Below, piece after piece: positions 1-12,950 of a stretch of 64,000 nucleotides of DNA. The DNA comes from Alisma plantago-aquatica (lineage: Eukaryota > Streptophyta > Magnoliopsida > Alismatales > Alismataceae): NCBI GenBank assembly GCA_963693085.1, contig OY856411.1, forward strand, positions 1,353,694,050-1,353,758,049. The letters run 5' to 3'. The notes under the pieces are model-generated. The model did no database searches, was not told the origin of the DNA, and saw only the letters and a list, made by a program, of their open reading frames with translations. The position numbers and the translations under genes are program-made. How positions within the stretch are numbered: the first letter of the stretch is position 1; every line of letters starts with the position of its first letter.

Positions 1-704
1 TAGTGTCAACACCATTAGTTTCCCTCTTCCTATTAAGAGGTAAAAGCTATGTTGTTTTAGCCCTTCCCAAGTAACATAAGGGAGAATGGGTCATTATATT
101 ATCCATTGCAACCTAAACATAAATCAACTTAGGTAGTGGACCCAAAAAACCTCTTATTATAATGAATGAGTTTGCAAATTCTATAATCAGGAGTGTACTC
201 TTACTTTTTTTTAACAAATTCTATATATGAATAAAACTTTTGAACTATTCATCCATATTTTATTATATAGGCTAAATAATAGACCACGAGAAATTCTTTT
301 GATAGGATTACAGTAGGCATAAAATTTTCCAAATTATGAATTTTGAGTTTTAAGATAAATTTTATGATATAAATGTAAAAAAAGAATGCATTGTTGGGTT
401 CTACACAGTCTATCAAGGGCTGCCATTTCTCCTAATATTGCACTCCTTTCATACAAAATATGTGGACATGCTCATTCAATTGTCAGTAGTTGCCACTATT
501 CTTTGTTTTCCCTAACCATGTCCTAAAAGGTCAGAAGCATCTCAATGATTCTTGGACTTGGTAGCACATGCATGCCACATCATGTATCCAAATAAGCATG
601 TAATTGTTGCAAGTAACTGCACTCAAAAAAATGAGGTGACATACTCATCTTCGATTGGTCTCAATAAGAAAAGGTTCTAGTCTTCAAGTGACAACCCTTT
701 AAGA

Positions 705-758
<54 letters not shown>

Positions 759-2400
759 GGTGTGTTTGATGGTATCAATGTAACACATGACATCAATAGA
801 GTGTTCTTGAAGTTTTTGATATATAGAGAATTGTTTTGGAATTTGTGTTAAAGGATGCATATTTTAATAAGAGTAGTATGTATATATTAAGAAGGTTGTT
901 GCATCACTTTATATTTTCAATTATTTGTTTGATCCCAAAATTTTATTTTCTTCATATTTTCTATTATCTAGTGATAGGTTTTTTTATCACTTGCTACAAT
1001 GTGGGTTAGAGGTTTTGCTAGAAAATAGTTATTTTATGGTAAATTAGCTTGGAGAATATTGTACTATCACTATAATACATTCTACTATATTAAGTATACA
1101 TTTTTTAAAAGAAATTGGAACATTCCACATAAAACGTTGACATAGTTGGTTAATCATTCCATGATGACTGATTATTTGATTTTTCATATTTCCACCAATG
1201 CATATTTAGCAACCTCAAGAAAGTATTGGACCTTAATTATATACTGAGTTAATGATGTGAAAGATCATATTCAGGTAAGATCTCCACCTATAATTAACAT
1301 CATTAGTATGAAGAGATATTGTTCAATATACTTATTATTGAAGTTATGATTACCCGTTTTCAACTACATCTATAGTAATCGCTAATGTTAGAATCCCTAC
1401 CTTTAGTTTTTCTAGATTCGACTGAGCTCTCACATTTAATATTGTTAAAGTATAAAAAAGGCCCACAACTAATACATTTATATTCTTGGCTCATGTAAAG
1501 TTTATATAACTTCATAATAAGCTTCACATTCCCAATCTTCCATTCAACTAATGTTTGATGATTTTGTTTGTCATTACAAGATTCCTTCTTAATTTTTTAA
1601 TGATTTTGTAAACTTATTTGACATTTTATCTTTATTAGATAAGAATATATGCATCCCACCCTCTTCTTGCATGCAAAGAAACAACATGCCATAAACTAGG
1701 GTTACTTACAAAATTAAACCTAGTCATTCACTACCACTACAACCTCTATCAATATTAAGGACACCAAGAATACACTCTTGGATTTTATTATATACATATC
1801 TGCTACTGGTGTTTTTAGTGTGGAACTTTTGAAGGCTATCAAGATCCTCAATACATCTATCCTCGTAAAGATGATTTCTAAATTCCAACATTTACCAAGT
1901 TTACTTCTATAATTAAATAGAATAAGATAAAAGATGATGCCTACCAGTGCTAATATCTATTGCATTCCTACAACGTATTTAATTAGGTACCTATTGAGCT
2001 TCAATCCATATCCATTCTTAAGGAGACATCAATGGTCAGGGGTTCAACAACGGTAAAGATGACCCCAGATCCTGACTGTAATGTAGGGGTTAACAATAAA
2101 TAAAGGTAATGTGTAGATGATTATTTACCTTTTAGTGGATGAATTAACAATGGCTCATCATCATCTCAACCTAGTTCTCAAAGGAGTTTCACATGACCCA
2201 TATGCCTCCATATAAGGCCCACAACTCAACATAGTGGTATTCAACAAAGTCAATGGATGCAATTGCATTATCGGCTACAACATCACTTATTGTACATTCC
2301 AAACTTTCCACAATCTTCAAATTCTTCCCAGATGTACCCTGTGAGTACATTGTATGCATCATCACTCTTTGCTCCTCAAATATTTCAAACTAGTGTATTC
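1..2400. other. AT-rich intergenic DNA
   Basis: No supported gene or element boundary is visible in these 2.4 kb. The sequence is AT-rich with stops in all frames, apart from a long AT dinucleotide tract at 707-754. It may be old, decayed transposon sequence, but no terminal repeats or coding motifs could be recognised. Confidence 0.5.
707..754. repeat. (AT)n microsatellite
   Basis: About 24 uninterrupted AT dinucleotides, flanked by unique AT-rich DNA. It is a simple sequence repeat with no further function visible. Confidence 0.95.
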
Positions 2401-2639
2401 GTCTAAGAAATGAAATTTGATGGAGGAATATGTATCAGTAGCCACTCAACATCTCCAATTTAGGCTCCCATCATCCCCGTTTGGGGGATGCTATTTCCCT
2501 CTGTCGCCTTACTTTCCATACTCCCTAGTGAAGTGGATGTTAAGTAGTGGGATGTCTAGAGGAGTTAGTTCTGCAAGTAGTGGAGTAGGTTATGTACCCA
2601 TTGGGCCACCGTAACCTCCCTAGGCATGGCTCTAGAGTG

Positions 2640-4235
2640 AGATCTTAGTGTTGCTTTAGTTTGAACATCAACATGATCTCCCCCTTCCCAGAAGATACAT
2701 TTTCACCAATGATCACTTCATTGACTTTTGGATTCACCAACACTTTCATTGATAGAGTCTTCTCGGAATTACTTTCTCCTGTCTTGTTCACTGCCTCATT
2801 TGATCAGATTGAAATATCAATACAAACCTTCTTGGTTCTCTCATCACCATGAGAAACCTTTGATTTCTTCCACACTTTATCCATTTATGGACTGTGTTGT
2901 TTTAGTATTTTCATGTTCTGATATAACCTAAACCACTACTTCTTCAGACTTCTTTTCTAGGGCATGAAACGTTTACCATTTCTCTTAAAAGTTTGGTTGT
3001 GCTCTCCACTTTCCTTAGTAGGAGTTCTCCTCCTTATGTGTTTGGTCTTCCCAAGTCTATCTTCCATTTTCCCTCCTATTCTATCCACTTCACACCTACC
3101 TTCACCTCATAATTTTAATTTTATTTCTCACTTGTCTTCTAAGATCTCACCTTAAAGTTATCAGTTTGATGTCCCATGATAAGAAAATTCTAGGAAGTAC
3201 CTTGTACTCGAGGTTGTACTCAATACTATTGACTATGACAACCAGAAGGATGGGTTGTGACATCTTTACTTCCATAATTATCCTCATGTACAAGCTCCTA
3301 TGTCTAGGTAAGGTGTAGTCATCCACCTTAACAAACTAGGCTAGGCCTTCTCTAAACATTTCAAAGAAAACTCTATCGTATAGATGTAGGAGGAGATTTT
3401 GGATTCTCACCCAATTCATGATGTAGTTCGAAAGTTCATTCCTTGGATGAAAGAGAGCATCCCATCTATACACAATTAAACAACTATTGAATATAGACCA
3501 ACGCCTGTCTGCCATGGAATGTTGGTCATCCTTTTTGGGGAAGAACTGAACAACATAATAGGACTTGTCCAGTTTATAGATCCTCACCCTCCCCTTAGGT
3601 TCCCACAATAGCTTCTATCTTTCTTCCATCATAATAAAGTTTATATCTTTCCCGATCTGCTTCACAATGATCGAGTACTTGCACTATTCCTTCAGTTATT
3701 CTTCCTCTTTATCCTCTATGAAGATCTCCTCGACACTACTAACAAGGACTAGTTTAGTATCCTTCGGGTCTAGGCAATTCATCAAGCTAGTGTTGATGAA
3801 ATTTTTCTTTGCACCATCGATATTACCACACTACCTCTTTGTTGTCCTTTACCCCAATGCTATTTTGCTTTGTGGGTGTAGGTTCGATTGTGGCATCCCT
3901 CATCATAGTGTCAGTGTCCATGGCCTCTTCTAACTGAGTTACTTGTAATTCATCTTCCTCATGTTGTTGTAGGCCTCTCTCCCTCCATAGTGTATGTTTA
4001 ACCTTATTTCCAACACTGAGATCTTCACACCTTGTGAAGAGATTCCATTGGCATTTCCCTATCTCCCTCTCCCTTATAGTCCTCCCCGACCTAGGTCGCT
4101 GCCTTTCATAGGAGATCTTTCAACGTCTCCCTTTCTGTTGTCACCCCCAAATGACATCCCTGAGATTATACAATTCATACATTTTATTGAATCACTACTA
4201 TCATTACTAGGGATCCATTCTCTTATTTAGAAGTG
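2640..4235 (-). pseudogene. LINE ORF1 remnant with DUF4283 domain
   Basis: Minus-strand relic of the first ORF of a plant L1-type non-LTR retrotransposon, which encodes a nucleic-acid-binding protein. The clearest part is 3,608-3,336. It reads WEPKGRVRIYKLDKSYYVV, then FFPKKDD, a conserved W before SIFNSCLIVYRW, then a conserved WVRIQNLLLHLYDRVF segment. This is the order and spacing of DUF4283 (W-x-G, YYxVxF, W, WVRIPGLPxxxY). Downstream, after an in-frame stop, VKVDDYTL and RSLYMRIIMEV match the segment that follows DUF4283. Upstream (3,609-4,230) a decayed Gly/Arg-rich N-terminus is followed by NFIMMEER with an in-frame TAG. Several stops and frame changes make it non-coding now. No ORF2 (endonuclease/RT) was recognised nearby. 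The family assignment is firm; the outer limits are approximate. Confidence 0.7.
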
Positions 4236-4239
4236 CACA

Positions 4240-5515
4240 AAAAGGACATCTACAAAATCCTCTTCCATACTGTTTCAAACATTGGATTCTTATTTATTAT
4301 AGTGTTCTTAAGGAAACCATGATCGTGCAACATAAATCAATAAACCACTATTCACAATTTCCTAACAACATTCAATGTTGATGGGGTTCTTATTATTGAT
4401 AACCATGGCATGATCGAGAAATATATAAGGTAATAGTATGTCCTATTCATGTAAAAAATGTAATTTAGTGATTAGATAAAACAATATACATGCCCATCAT
4501 CGCCACAAATCGGTTACAAATAGATTAGTTTATTTATTTATTTTTAAGGTGAGAGTACATACAATAAAATGTTGATAACCCGCCTTACAATTTTGTGTGA
4601 GGAATGTTGGTTTGAGTATACAAACAATGCATAAATTGTTATACCAATTATTTGCAACTATTGGTTTTATTGAGACTCAATTTTTATGGTATTTGTGTGT
4701 TTTTAATTTCATTTTTATTGAAAAAAGGAAATTCTTTGTGTCTACCATAAGGATGATAATGATTTCTTAGATTGCTACTTCAATATTTATTCACAACTAA
4801 ATAGTTCAATTTAATCCCTAGACAAAACAAGTCATTGATTTTTTTGTATGGAAATTTTAGGTTTTCATTTTGTTAGCACCATAATATTTTCTTAGTAGTA
4901 GTGTTTTCCTTGCATGCACTTGTAGTCCTTTCACAAAATGCCATTTTCCCATGAAGTTTTATAAATATTTCATATTATTCTCTTTTATTATTCAAAAAGG
5001 ATATTTAGAACTCTTTATTTTACTAGATGTGTTGCTTTTAGTTTAAACTCATGTAGGGATCATGTCTAATATAAGAATAGAAGGTGCAGTAGTTGAGAAC
5101 ACATGCTACAAGTTTATGTGAAGATAAGAAGGCAAGACACATTGAGGGCAAGTTTGGAGTAGGTTATCTTGTTGATGTGTCAAGTGAGCACAAGGGGACT
5201 CTTTAGCTAAACTATGAAATTGAGTGATATCATTTATCAATAGAAAAATAGATGATAAAAGCTTGCTATAGTTGGATTTTTCTCTTGGAGGTGTGATTCA
5301 ATGTACTATAAAGGTTGTACTTGTCTAGTATGACTTTCCTCTTATAAGGCGTAAGGTCAAATGTCCTCCCCGTGTAATTGTATACTTGTAATCAAATACA
5401 AATGTGTCAATCCAGTTTTACATCCCTTTCGATTCCTAATATTGTATATATACATCTAGATATGCACATGTATTACATGTTTGTATGACATGTATATCAA
5501 CATTTATATAAAATA
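4240..5515. other. AT-rich intergenic DNA
   Basis: No gene, tandem repeat or terminal repeat could be supported. The sequence is AT-rich with many homopolymer runs and may include the unrecognised body of the CACTA relic whose end lies just to the right. Confidence 0.4.
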
Positions 5516-5519
5516 ATGT

Positions 5520-5828
5520 TTCTAGGCATGTTAATTATGTTGGGAACGTATCAAATAAGCCAAAAATTCCTTCTAAAGGCAACAATGGGATGTCCCATAT
5601 GCTATTTCCCAGCATAGTTGTAATGCCATTTTTTTAATTCTAGATTTGAATAATGCCAATTTTTTTATAATTTTCCAGCATGTTAAAATATGTCGGTAAC
5701 TTTTCTCGACATGCTTTTTAACGTCATTTTTTCAGCATACTAAAGTATGTTGGGAAAAAAATTATGGCATAATTTAAGATATTTTTTGACAGATTTGTAT
5801 GTCGAGAAAATCCATCTTTGTTGTAGTG
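5520..5828. mobile_element. Relic CACTA transposon end
   Basis: The segment ends at 5,828 in a sequence whose reverse complement starts CACTACAACAAAGATGG, the usual form of a CACTA terminal inverted repeat. Inward there are alternating copies of short units built on AGCATGTTAA/ATGTCG and on TCTCGACATGC, which resembles subterminal repeats. The opposite end and the target duplication were not found, so this is a fragment or a degraded small derivative. Confidence 0.5.
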
Positions 5829-6358
5829 GCACATGTGCATATGTGATGCAACCCTCTTTTAGGGCTCCATCTTGTGCCATTTTGTACTTTATTCACATCT
5901 AAACATAGTAGAATGCAAGTTAATTCCCCCAATGTGAGTATTATTATCAAATATACTTATTGACGTTCTTTGTATTATTTTCTGGTACTTGGACCATGCT
6001 TTGTATGGATGAGAGAGAAGGAAGGAGTTCTAGGGTTCCTCCACTCATGGAGGGGTCCAAAGAAGGCCCCAAAGCTCCCTCAACCTACCCCTAATGGCCA
6101 AGATTCGACATCAAGCAAAGAAGTCCACTGATGATGAAGATTGAAGTTAATTTGGCCATTGAAGACCCCAGCATGGCCGTGGGCATCCACCACGGTTGTG
6201 TGAATTATAGCCAATAATCACAGGGAAGTTAGTGTTTTTTCATCGATCACACCACAGTCGTGGCCATCAGCAAGACTGTGGCCCATTCAAGACATCATGG
6301 CCATGGCTATCAACATGGTCATGGCCAACTAAAGACATCATGACCATGACCTCCCGCC
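5829..6358. other. Left part of split host LTR-like sequence
   Basis: Left flank of the giant-LTR element. It is GC-richer than its surroundings and rich in variants of CCACGG(T/C)(T/C)GTGG and CATGGCCATGG. The same motif style continues directly at 27,134 after the inserted element, so the two pieces were contiguous before insertion. Together with 27,129-29,160 it looks like LTR or leader sequence of an older retrotransposon. No coding sequence is visible. Confidence 0.45.
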
Positions 6359-8689
6359 ATGGCTGTGACGACCCAACATCAAATCAAGTCATCACTAGTA
6401 AATAATTGCAGAATAATCATAAACAGCGGATTAACAAAATTGCTAAAAATTAAAACCATTTGCAAGGAGATCCTCTTCCAGTAAACTCTTATTGAAAGAA
6501 CCAAAACTTTATACATATCATAGTTCTCATTGTACATACACTATATCATCTCATCTTGAGGACAACATATAGGCGTTACTTTGCCAAAACCCATACATAA
6601 GCAACATAAAACCTCAAGGCATACTAGCCAAAATCTCAGATCATTCATAAAACCATTACGTATTGACTCCAAGGACCTGAGAGTACAGAAACGACACATA
6701 GGACTTCTATCTACAAGACACGACAGATAATATACTCATCTTGAGCTGTTACTGTCGCCCCTATTATTGTTGTTCTCCCTCTGCAGAACGGTCTCTACCT
6801 CTTCGTGCATGTCCACCTAAAAATTGTGGATCCCACGGGGTGAGCCAATTGTGCCAGTGAGAAATATAACTCTCCGTCGACAATATTATTATCATAGGTA
6901 AGCAGTATAAAATTGAGCAGAGGTTCTTTTATATTAACAAGCAGGATTTATCACTGTTATAAGCATAACAGAGTAATCTCTTCTCTTAAAATAATGCATC
7001 TCTCTATGGTAGAGCAATAAACCATCTATTCACTTTACGAGGAATATAAAGAAACATGTATAACGTCTATCAACTAATATGTATAAAGAAAGTGTACATC
7101 AACCAATGTCTTCCGTATTCAATCCTTATGCAAATACGCTACACGGCTGATTACATATTACAATCACACTTATGCCCTGAGGAGATGAAGTATATCGTTC
7201 ATACTCCAACCGACCACGGTTACATTTAGCATTGGTACCATACAAGGTCAATGGCAGAGTCGACTGTCAAGACCTCGCCCGTCTCAGTCAGTATGAGACA
7301 ACTTAGCAAGACATCTCATGTCATCTGTTGGTTGGACATCTTGTGTCAACTGCAAATAGCATGTCGGGGTATAGAGGCATCTTCGCTATAGAGTTATAGT
7401 TGTAGCATGCACTCTCTTCGGGAGAAGACCACTGATCTTTCCCAGATTATAAGGATAAGGAAGATTATACATCAATTCCTCACCTGGTCAGGAGATTTTA
7501 TACTTCAATCCTGATACCACTTAGAATGAACAAGGATTTACACATCAATTACTCATTTGGCCGGGAGATTCACATCATCCCGTGATAAATAGGGAAGGTG
7601 TGACATCGATTCTTCATTGGGACGTATGGATATACTTCGTCCTTCACCCCCACATATTCAAAAATATGCTCTCCGAGTTAAACTCGTTTCACCATCAACA
7701 ATTTCAGACACTAAATGGATTTATGGTTAGGGAAACTACATGATGAGATTTAACTTGATTAATTAGGTGCATTACAATATGTTTTAGCATCAACCAAGTT
7801 TCAAACAAGAATTATAACAGATGCTATAAAGAAGGTGGTAGTACTTTTAAGATCATTAGAACACTTTGAATGTATAATGCTCGAGATCTGAATCCCTTAT
7901 CACAATACTGGGAATTATCATTCCTTCACATCATCATCATCATGATTACTGGAGCTAGGCATTCAAACCCTTAGATCATCACTGAACTCTGTTACCTCTG
8001 TAACAAGTAACTATTACCTCTATGTCCTCAGACCAAGGTATTCCTCGCACTTGTTGTATAAGTATTTCACATAGCTCACATGGTTCATCTAAATCTGTAT
8101 CATATAAAACATCATAGCTCATTCCTGGCTATGCTCATCATCTCATGGTTCTCAAATAGTTTGTACTTCATGGTAAAAACTCTAGTAGTATATGACATCA
8201 TTATGCAATTCAAGAGAAATACTTCCTTCCCATTATTAGGGTTAGGATTTCCTATTTTAACCAAATAGGGTTTCAAATTAACATCATCACTATGTGATAT
8301 ATGAGAAATGCATCCTTCCCAATATTAGGGTTAGGATTTCTCAATCTAATCGATTAGGGTTGTAAGTGCATACCATTACCCTTCATTAGGGTTAGGTTAT
8401 TCCCTTATTAATCAAAATAAGGATTCAAGATCATGTTATCAAGAACTAAACCCTAATTCATATTCCACTCATTTTAGGAGTATCAACATATATTCATTAC
8501 ACGATTGTTATTCAAATATAAGTTTCTCTTTCATCCTCACTAAGATGTTGATTGCATTATAATTTTATTAAGTTAGCTCTATTCTCCATTTTAAGGTACA
8601 TCAGATCACCATTATCAATTTGCACTAAACTCATTACCTCTTTAATGTTGCATTTAGCACAACACATAACATAGGTCACTCAATCAAGC

Positions 8690-9900
8690 ATATATGATTG
8701 AAGTTTTCCCACCATATCAAGTATCAAGATGTGTGTATGCTACCATATTGTGCTTTAGATACAACCTTAACATCATATCGGGTTTCCCTATCAGGCATAT
8801 GGTTTAACCACATCACCATATCATGTTTAGGGTGTATCCCTGAACACCATAATGTGTATTCATATTGGATTGGTTATCACTTAGATCTTATCATCTCAAG
8901 TTAGCTTCATATCATGTATGAGCTATATGTTTGACCTCATATCGGGTACAAGAGTATACTTAATACCATATCATGCACAAGGTGTGCACCATATCATGCA
9001 TGGGATAAATGCCTTATCATGGTATCTTTTAAGTGAACTACACACAATACCATATTGGGTTCTATGATTTATCATATCGGGTTTCCATATGGGTTGATCA
9101 TATCTGGTAGCCATTATGCTCATAACTTTTCATACTTCTCAAAGAATCAGTCATATCATATTTTTGAACGATAGCTAGATATCAGGTTGAACTCTTTCAC
9201 AATAATCCTTTACATAAAATGATAGGGTGTATCAGATTTCATTCCATCACCTAGGGTTTTAACACCATATCTGTTAAAGTATATAGTTGACAACATATCA
9301 TCCATGAAATATGGACTTGACTTCATATCGTGGACAAGGTACATGTAGGTATCACTCATATCATTCATGGGGTACCACTCATCTAGTTCCTAGGGTATCA
9401 CTCATATCCATATCGAGATACCCATCATCTTCAGTTTGACATATCGAGTTTCATATTATCAACTAGGGTTTCCACCCAAATCAGGTTACGGCATAATCCT
9501 AACACGATATCGTGTAGGAGGTGAATACTTGACCCTAAATCGTGCTCATAGTGTATCTATGTTTTTATCATATCACCCATGAGGTATACACTCCTCACCA
9601 TATCTTGCTTATGGTGTGTGGATATCAACATGTCGATTTACTTATCACCTAGGGTTTTGATATATCGAGTGGAGTATATGCTTGACTTCATGTCTTGCAT
9701 AGGATGTATACTTGACCTTATATCATGCACAAGGTGTTTTATTAACAACATATCATGCACATGGTGTTTTCTTAACAACATATCATGCACAAGGTGTGCA
9801 CTTCATCATCATAACGTGCAAGAGGTACTTAATTATCACCATATCATGCTAGTAGTGTATTCTCCTCACCATATCGGGTAGAGGGTCTTCAACCCAATAT
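8690..9900. repeat. Degenerate ~30-bp minisatellite in left giant LTR
   Basis: Dozens of imperfect units built on CATATC(A/G)TGCACAAGGTGT and CATATCGGGT, with spacing near 30 bp. The clearest run is 9,690-9,800, where neighbouring units share the ACATATCATGCAC core. The same array is in the other LTR at 24.5-25.7 kb, so it existed before transposition and is part of the element. Confidence 0.75.
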
Positions 9901-10423
9901 CAGGTTAGGTTTTGATGATGTCATCATCATCAACCTCATGATTCTTATTCTCACTATTCTAGTTCATGGAAAATAGTCCTAAGATACTTTTGGAACTCAA
10001 AGGATCATTAATTTATCAAAGGAATTCGAAATTGAAAGTAGATCAACAAGTTCAACAATATTGAAGGTGAATAATAACATAGTTGGGTTCAAGTTATATA
10101 ACCCACCTAATGAAAAACTTCAAAGCTCCAAGATCCAAAGCTTCATGTTACTAAGGTTGAAGATGAGATTATCCAAGGTCCAAAGCTCGTTCACAACTCC
10201 TCCATATACAAGAAATCACCATAGTTAAGAACTTGGTGAAGAAGATATAACCCGAAATCATGCTTCCACCAAGGTTGAAGATGACCAAAGCCTTACCTTA
10301 AGCTTGGTGCTCGAGATCCCCTTGCTACTTGAGCTACTATGCACGATATCTAAGTGGTTATGCATGATATCTCCAGGAAAGAGAGTTGTGGGGTTCTTAA
10401 AGTTCCACTAGTAGGTGGAAGGA

Positions 10424-10437
10424 GAAGTATATATACT
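10424..10437 (-). promoter_or_regulatory. Candidate LTR TATA box
   Basis: AAGTATATATACTT is a palindromic TATA-like sequence at the same LTR position as near 26,215 in the right copy, followed on the minus strand by pyrimidine-rich leader-like DNA. Position and conservation support an LTR promoter; there is no transcript evidence. Confidence 0.35.
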
Positions 10438-11334
10438 TGGGGTTCATGAAAGAGAATGTATAAGAGGTGTCTTCATCATATGCTACTAGGTGACACGTGG
10501 CCATGCATGGTTGACACATGTCCATGCATGTTATTACATTTATCTTGACATGCAAAAGTCTAGAGGATAACCTAGAGATGATATTTCATCCATCCTTTAT
10601 CTTGTTGGATAAGATATCTCATCTTTACCTCACAAATAATGCAAACCGATACAATTTTTGCAAAGAGCATCTAACTCATCATGGATTACCTCCCTGAGGT
10701 TCTTAGGGCATCATGGCCTTTGAAAAGAGTCCACAAACCGATATGGGATCCCCTTTATGGATCCTTGGCCAATAGGCATTCCTATTTCAAGTCTACAACT
10801 CGATACAACTCAAGTATGGGCTTCAAATTCAATCCTTTCTTAGTCTTTTCATCACCAAGAGTACCATTACTCAAATATGGTTCAAACATTTTATATCTCC
10901 TCTAAATGATACATATAGGGAGTAGGGACACTCTAGAGGTGGCAATTTTCATATCAATCCTACATTTTGGGTAAATTACAATTTGTACCAAAATCGGTAC
11001 GCAAGGCACTAGCATTATTCAAACAAGCTCAATACTTGGAATTTAGGATTTCCACGAGCCACCACTAAGAATCATTCTTTCTCTTATGATATTAAAAAAC
11101 TTAGAATACATTCAAAATGTGACATATTGCAATGTAACCCCTCATCTTGGGTAAATCGCACTATACACTCAGACTATCATATAATGCACAAATAGTTTGC
11201 AATTAAACTCACACTTGAAAATAAACTTTACAAAGAGTCTTAATTAATTTTCAAAAGATTAGAACAAGTTTGTAAATAACTTTCTTAAGAAAAAATTCTA
11301 GGGTTAAGACATAACCCAGGGCAGGGATGTTACA

Positions 11335-11365
11335 ATTATAAACCCCTAACAAGGATTTTGTCCCT
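11335..11365 (-). promoter_or_regulatory. Polypurine tract of giant-LTR element
   Basis: Directly inside the left LTR, the minus strand reads GGGACAAAATCC, then TTGTTAGGGG, just before the LTR start TGTAACATCCC. This is the normal 3'-end layout of plant Gypsy elements, where the tract primes plus-strand DNA synthesis. Confidence 0.6.
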
Positions 11366-12950
11366 AAAATCCCGAATGAAGGAAGACAATTATTATTCAT
11401 GCATCATATCATCAAGTCTCCGCATAACATCTCATTGTGATGAAGATGCCATAGAACATTGACCAGTACAAAGTCCTTTCACATAGGGTCATCATAAAAT
11501 TGGTCATGTAGGATACACACTCAACTGTCCTTTCATTAAGGACTGTAGTGTCAATTATGTGTCTAGGTAACACTTTCTAAGTCATAGCAGTACTATTCAT
11601 ACTTTGAATAATTTAGGTGTCAAACCTCATCGATTTGTCATCTTCTGAACTTACATATTTTATTTAATAAGATTCTTGACTCTAGGGAGTTTACCATACC
11701 CCCTTACTTAGTTTAGCATTTCTTCTCTAAGGGAAGACTAGAATTTCATTCTATCACTCATTTTGGACTACAAGTCTTATCGTACTTCTGTTGTGCCATT
11801 CTAATCTGCTGACACAATACTAAACTTTCTTATGACTTATTTTAGTTGTCTTATTTCTTGTCATAAGGAGAGGCTACTTATCAAAGAAGAACTTATCTCA
11901 TAGGTGTTTCTAGGTGTTATGTATAAACTGCCTCAACAGATCTAGATAGGGATATTCTAAAGAATTTTTTTTAGCTTGATAAGCCTTTTCCCCAAAATGA
12001 TTCTACAATTGTTCCTTCAATTGATACATCCTTAATGATGTTATATTTATGCATAGCATAAACCCCTAACATATTATATCCATACTGTAGTTATCTCAAA
12101 GTTAGCCCTTCTAGGTAACCAAACATAATTCATCTTATCAGGAGTCATGTTCTTATTTTCTTATATCATTGCAAGTTCTAGGATACTAGAATTCCTTACC
12201 TTGGTATCTGTTACATGTGCCAAAAACACATCATATCTTCATCGTATCCATCTCCCTATTTTTATTACCAAATCCAAGCATATAATACGACCTTTCTTTC
12301 ATCTTGGGACATTACTTATCACATATAACTTGGTCTTGGAACCAAAAATCCATGTCTAGCTAATACTTTACAAAGTACCCATCTATAGATCACTTCTAAT
12401 CTTTGCACTCAGGTGTCACAAGACTTACTTAATTATCATGTCCCTATAAGGAAAGAACATATGGAAGCATATTCCTCTTATCACCTCGTCATCATGCAGG
12501 GTTGTTTACCAAAGAAAGAAGTTTATCACCTTCTTTGATTATTGTATGAACTTTCAACTGTTCATGAGTCATCTTCTGACTTTATTTATTTCCACATAAT
12601 AGGAAAGATCTTCATTTCACACATTCTTTATTGAATAGGGATCATCTCCCTTGTTCCCTTTCTCTTATTATGAGGATTGTACTTTTTACTACCTCATACA
12701 CACAGACTAGTTTAAAATAAACTCAGTTTCTATTTTATTGCAGTTAGGATGGGATAGAAATATCCATGTCATATTTTTAATTTCACTATGCTCTTTAGAT
12801 TGTCTCAAAATGATTACTTGATAAGAGTAATCAGAAAGATAACAATCTAAGAGTCCCATACTTACCTTGCCTTCAATAGTTCAATACCTGGCCAGGGTAT
12901 ACAAGTATTGATATTAGGTAGTATGCACCTTGTTTGTATCATATACCTTA
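11366..12950 (-). other. Non-coding interior of giant-LTR element
   Basis: Region between the gag remnant and the 3' LTR on the minus strand, where pol would normally lie. It has stops in all frames and I recognise no protease, reverse transcriptase, RNase H, integrase or chromodomain motif. It is either heavily decayed or never coding. Confidence 0.5.

Larger units (their letters stand above)
6364..11334 (-). repeat. Giant LTR, left copy (3' LTR)
   Basis: 4,971-bp LTR, nearly collinear with 22,167-27,128. It has no coding capacity. About a quarter of it is a degenerate minisatellite (about 8.69-9.90 kb). A palindromic TATA-like sequence (AGTATATATACTT, about 10,425) is also present in the other copy and may be the LTR promoter. 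The copies differ by many scattered substitutions and small indels, so the insertion is not recent. Confidence 0.92.

Noticed and set aside
8690..9900. Possible CRISPR-like repeat/spacer array
   Set aside because: Units are degenerate and contiguous without unique spacers, and the context is a plant retrotransposon LTR.
12147..12359. Open frame in the interior of the giant-LTR element
   Set aside because: Plus strand, antisense to the element; no retroviral or host domain recognised.
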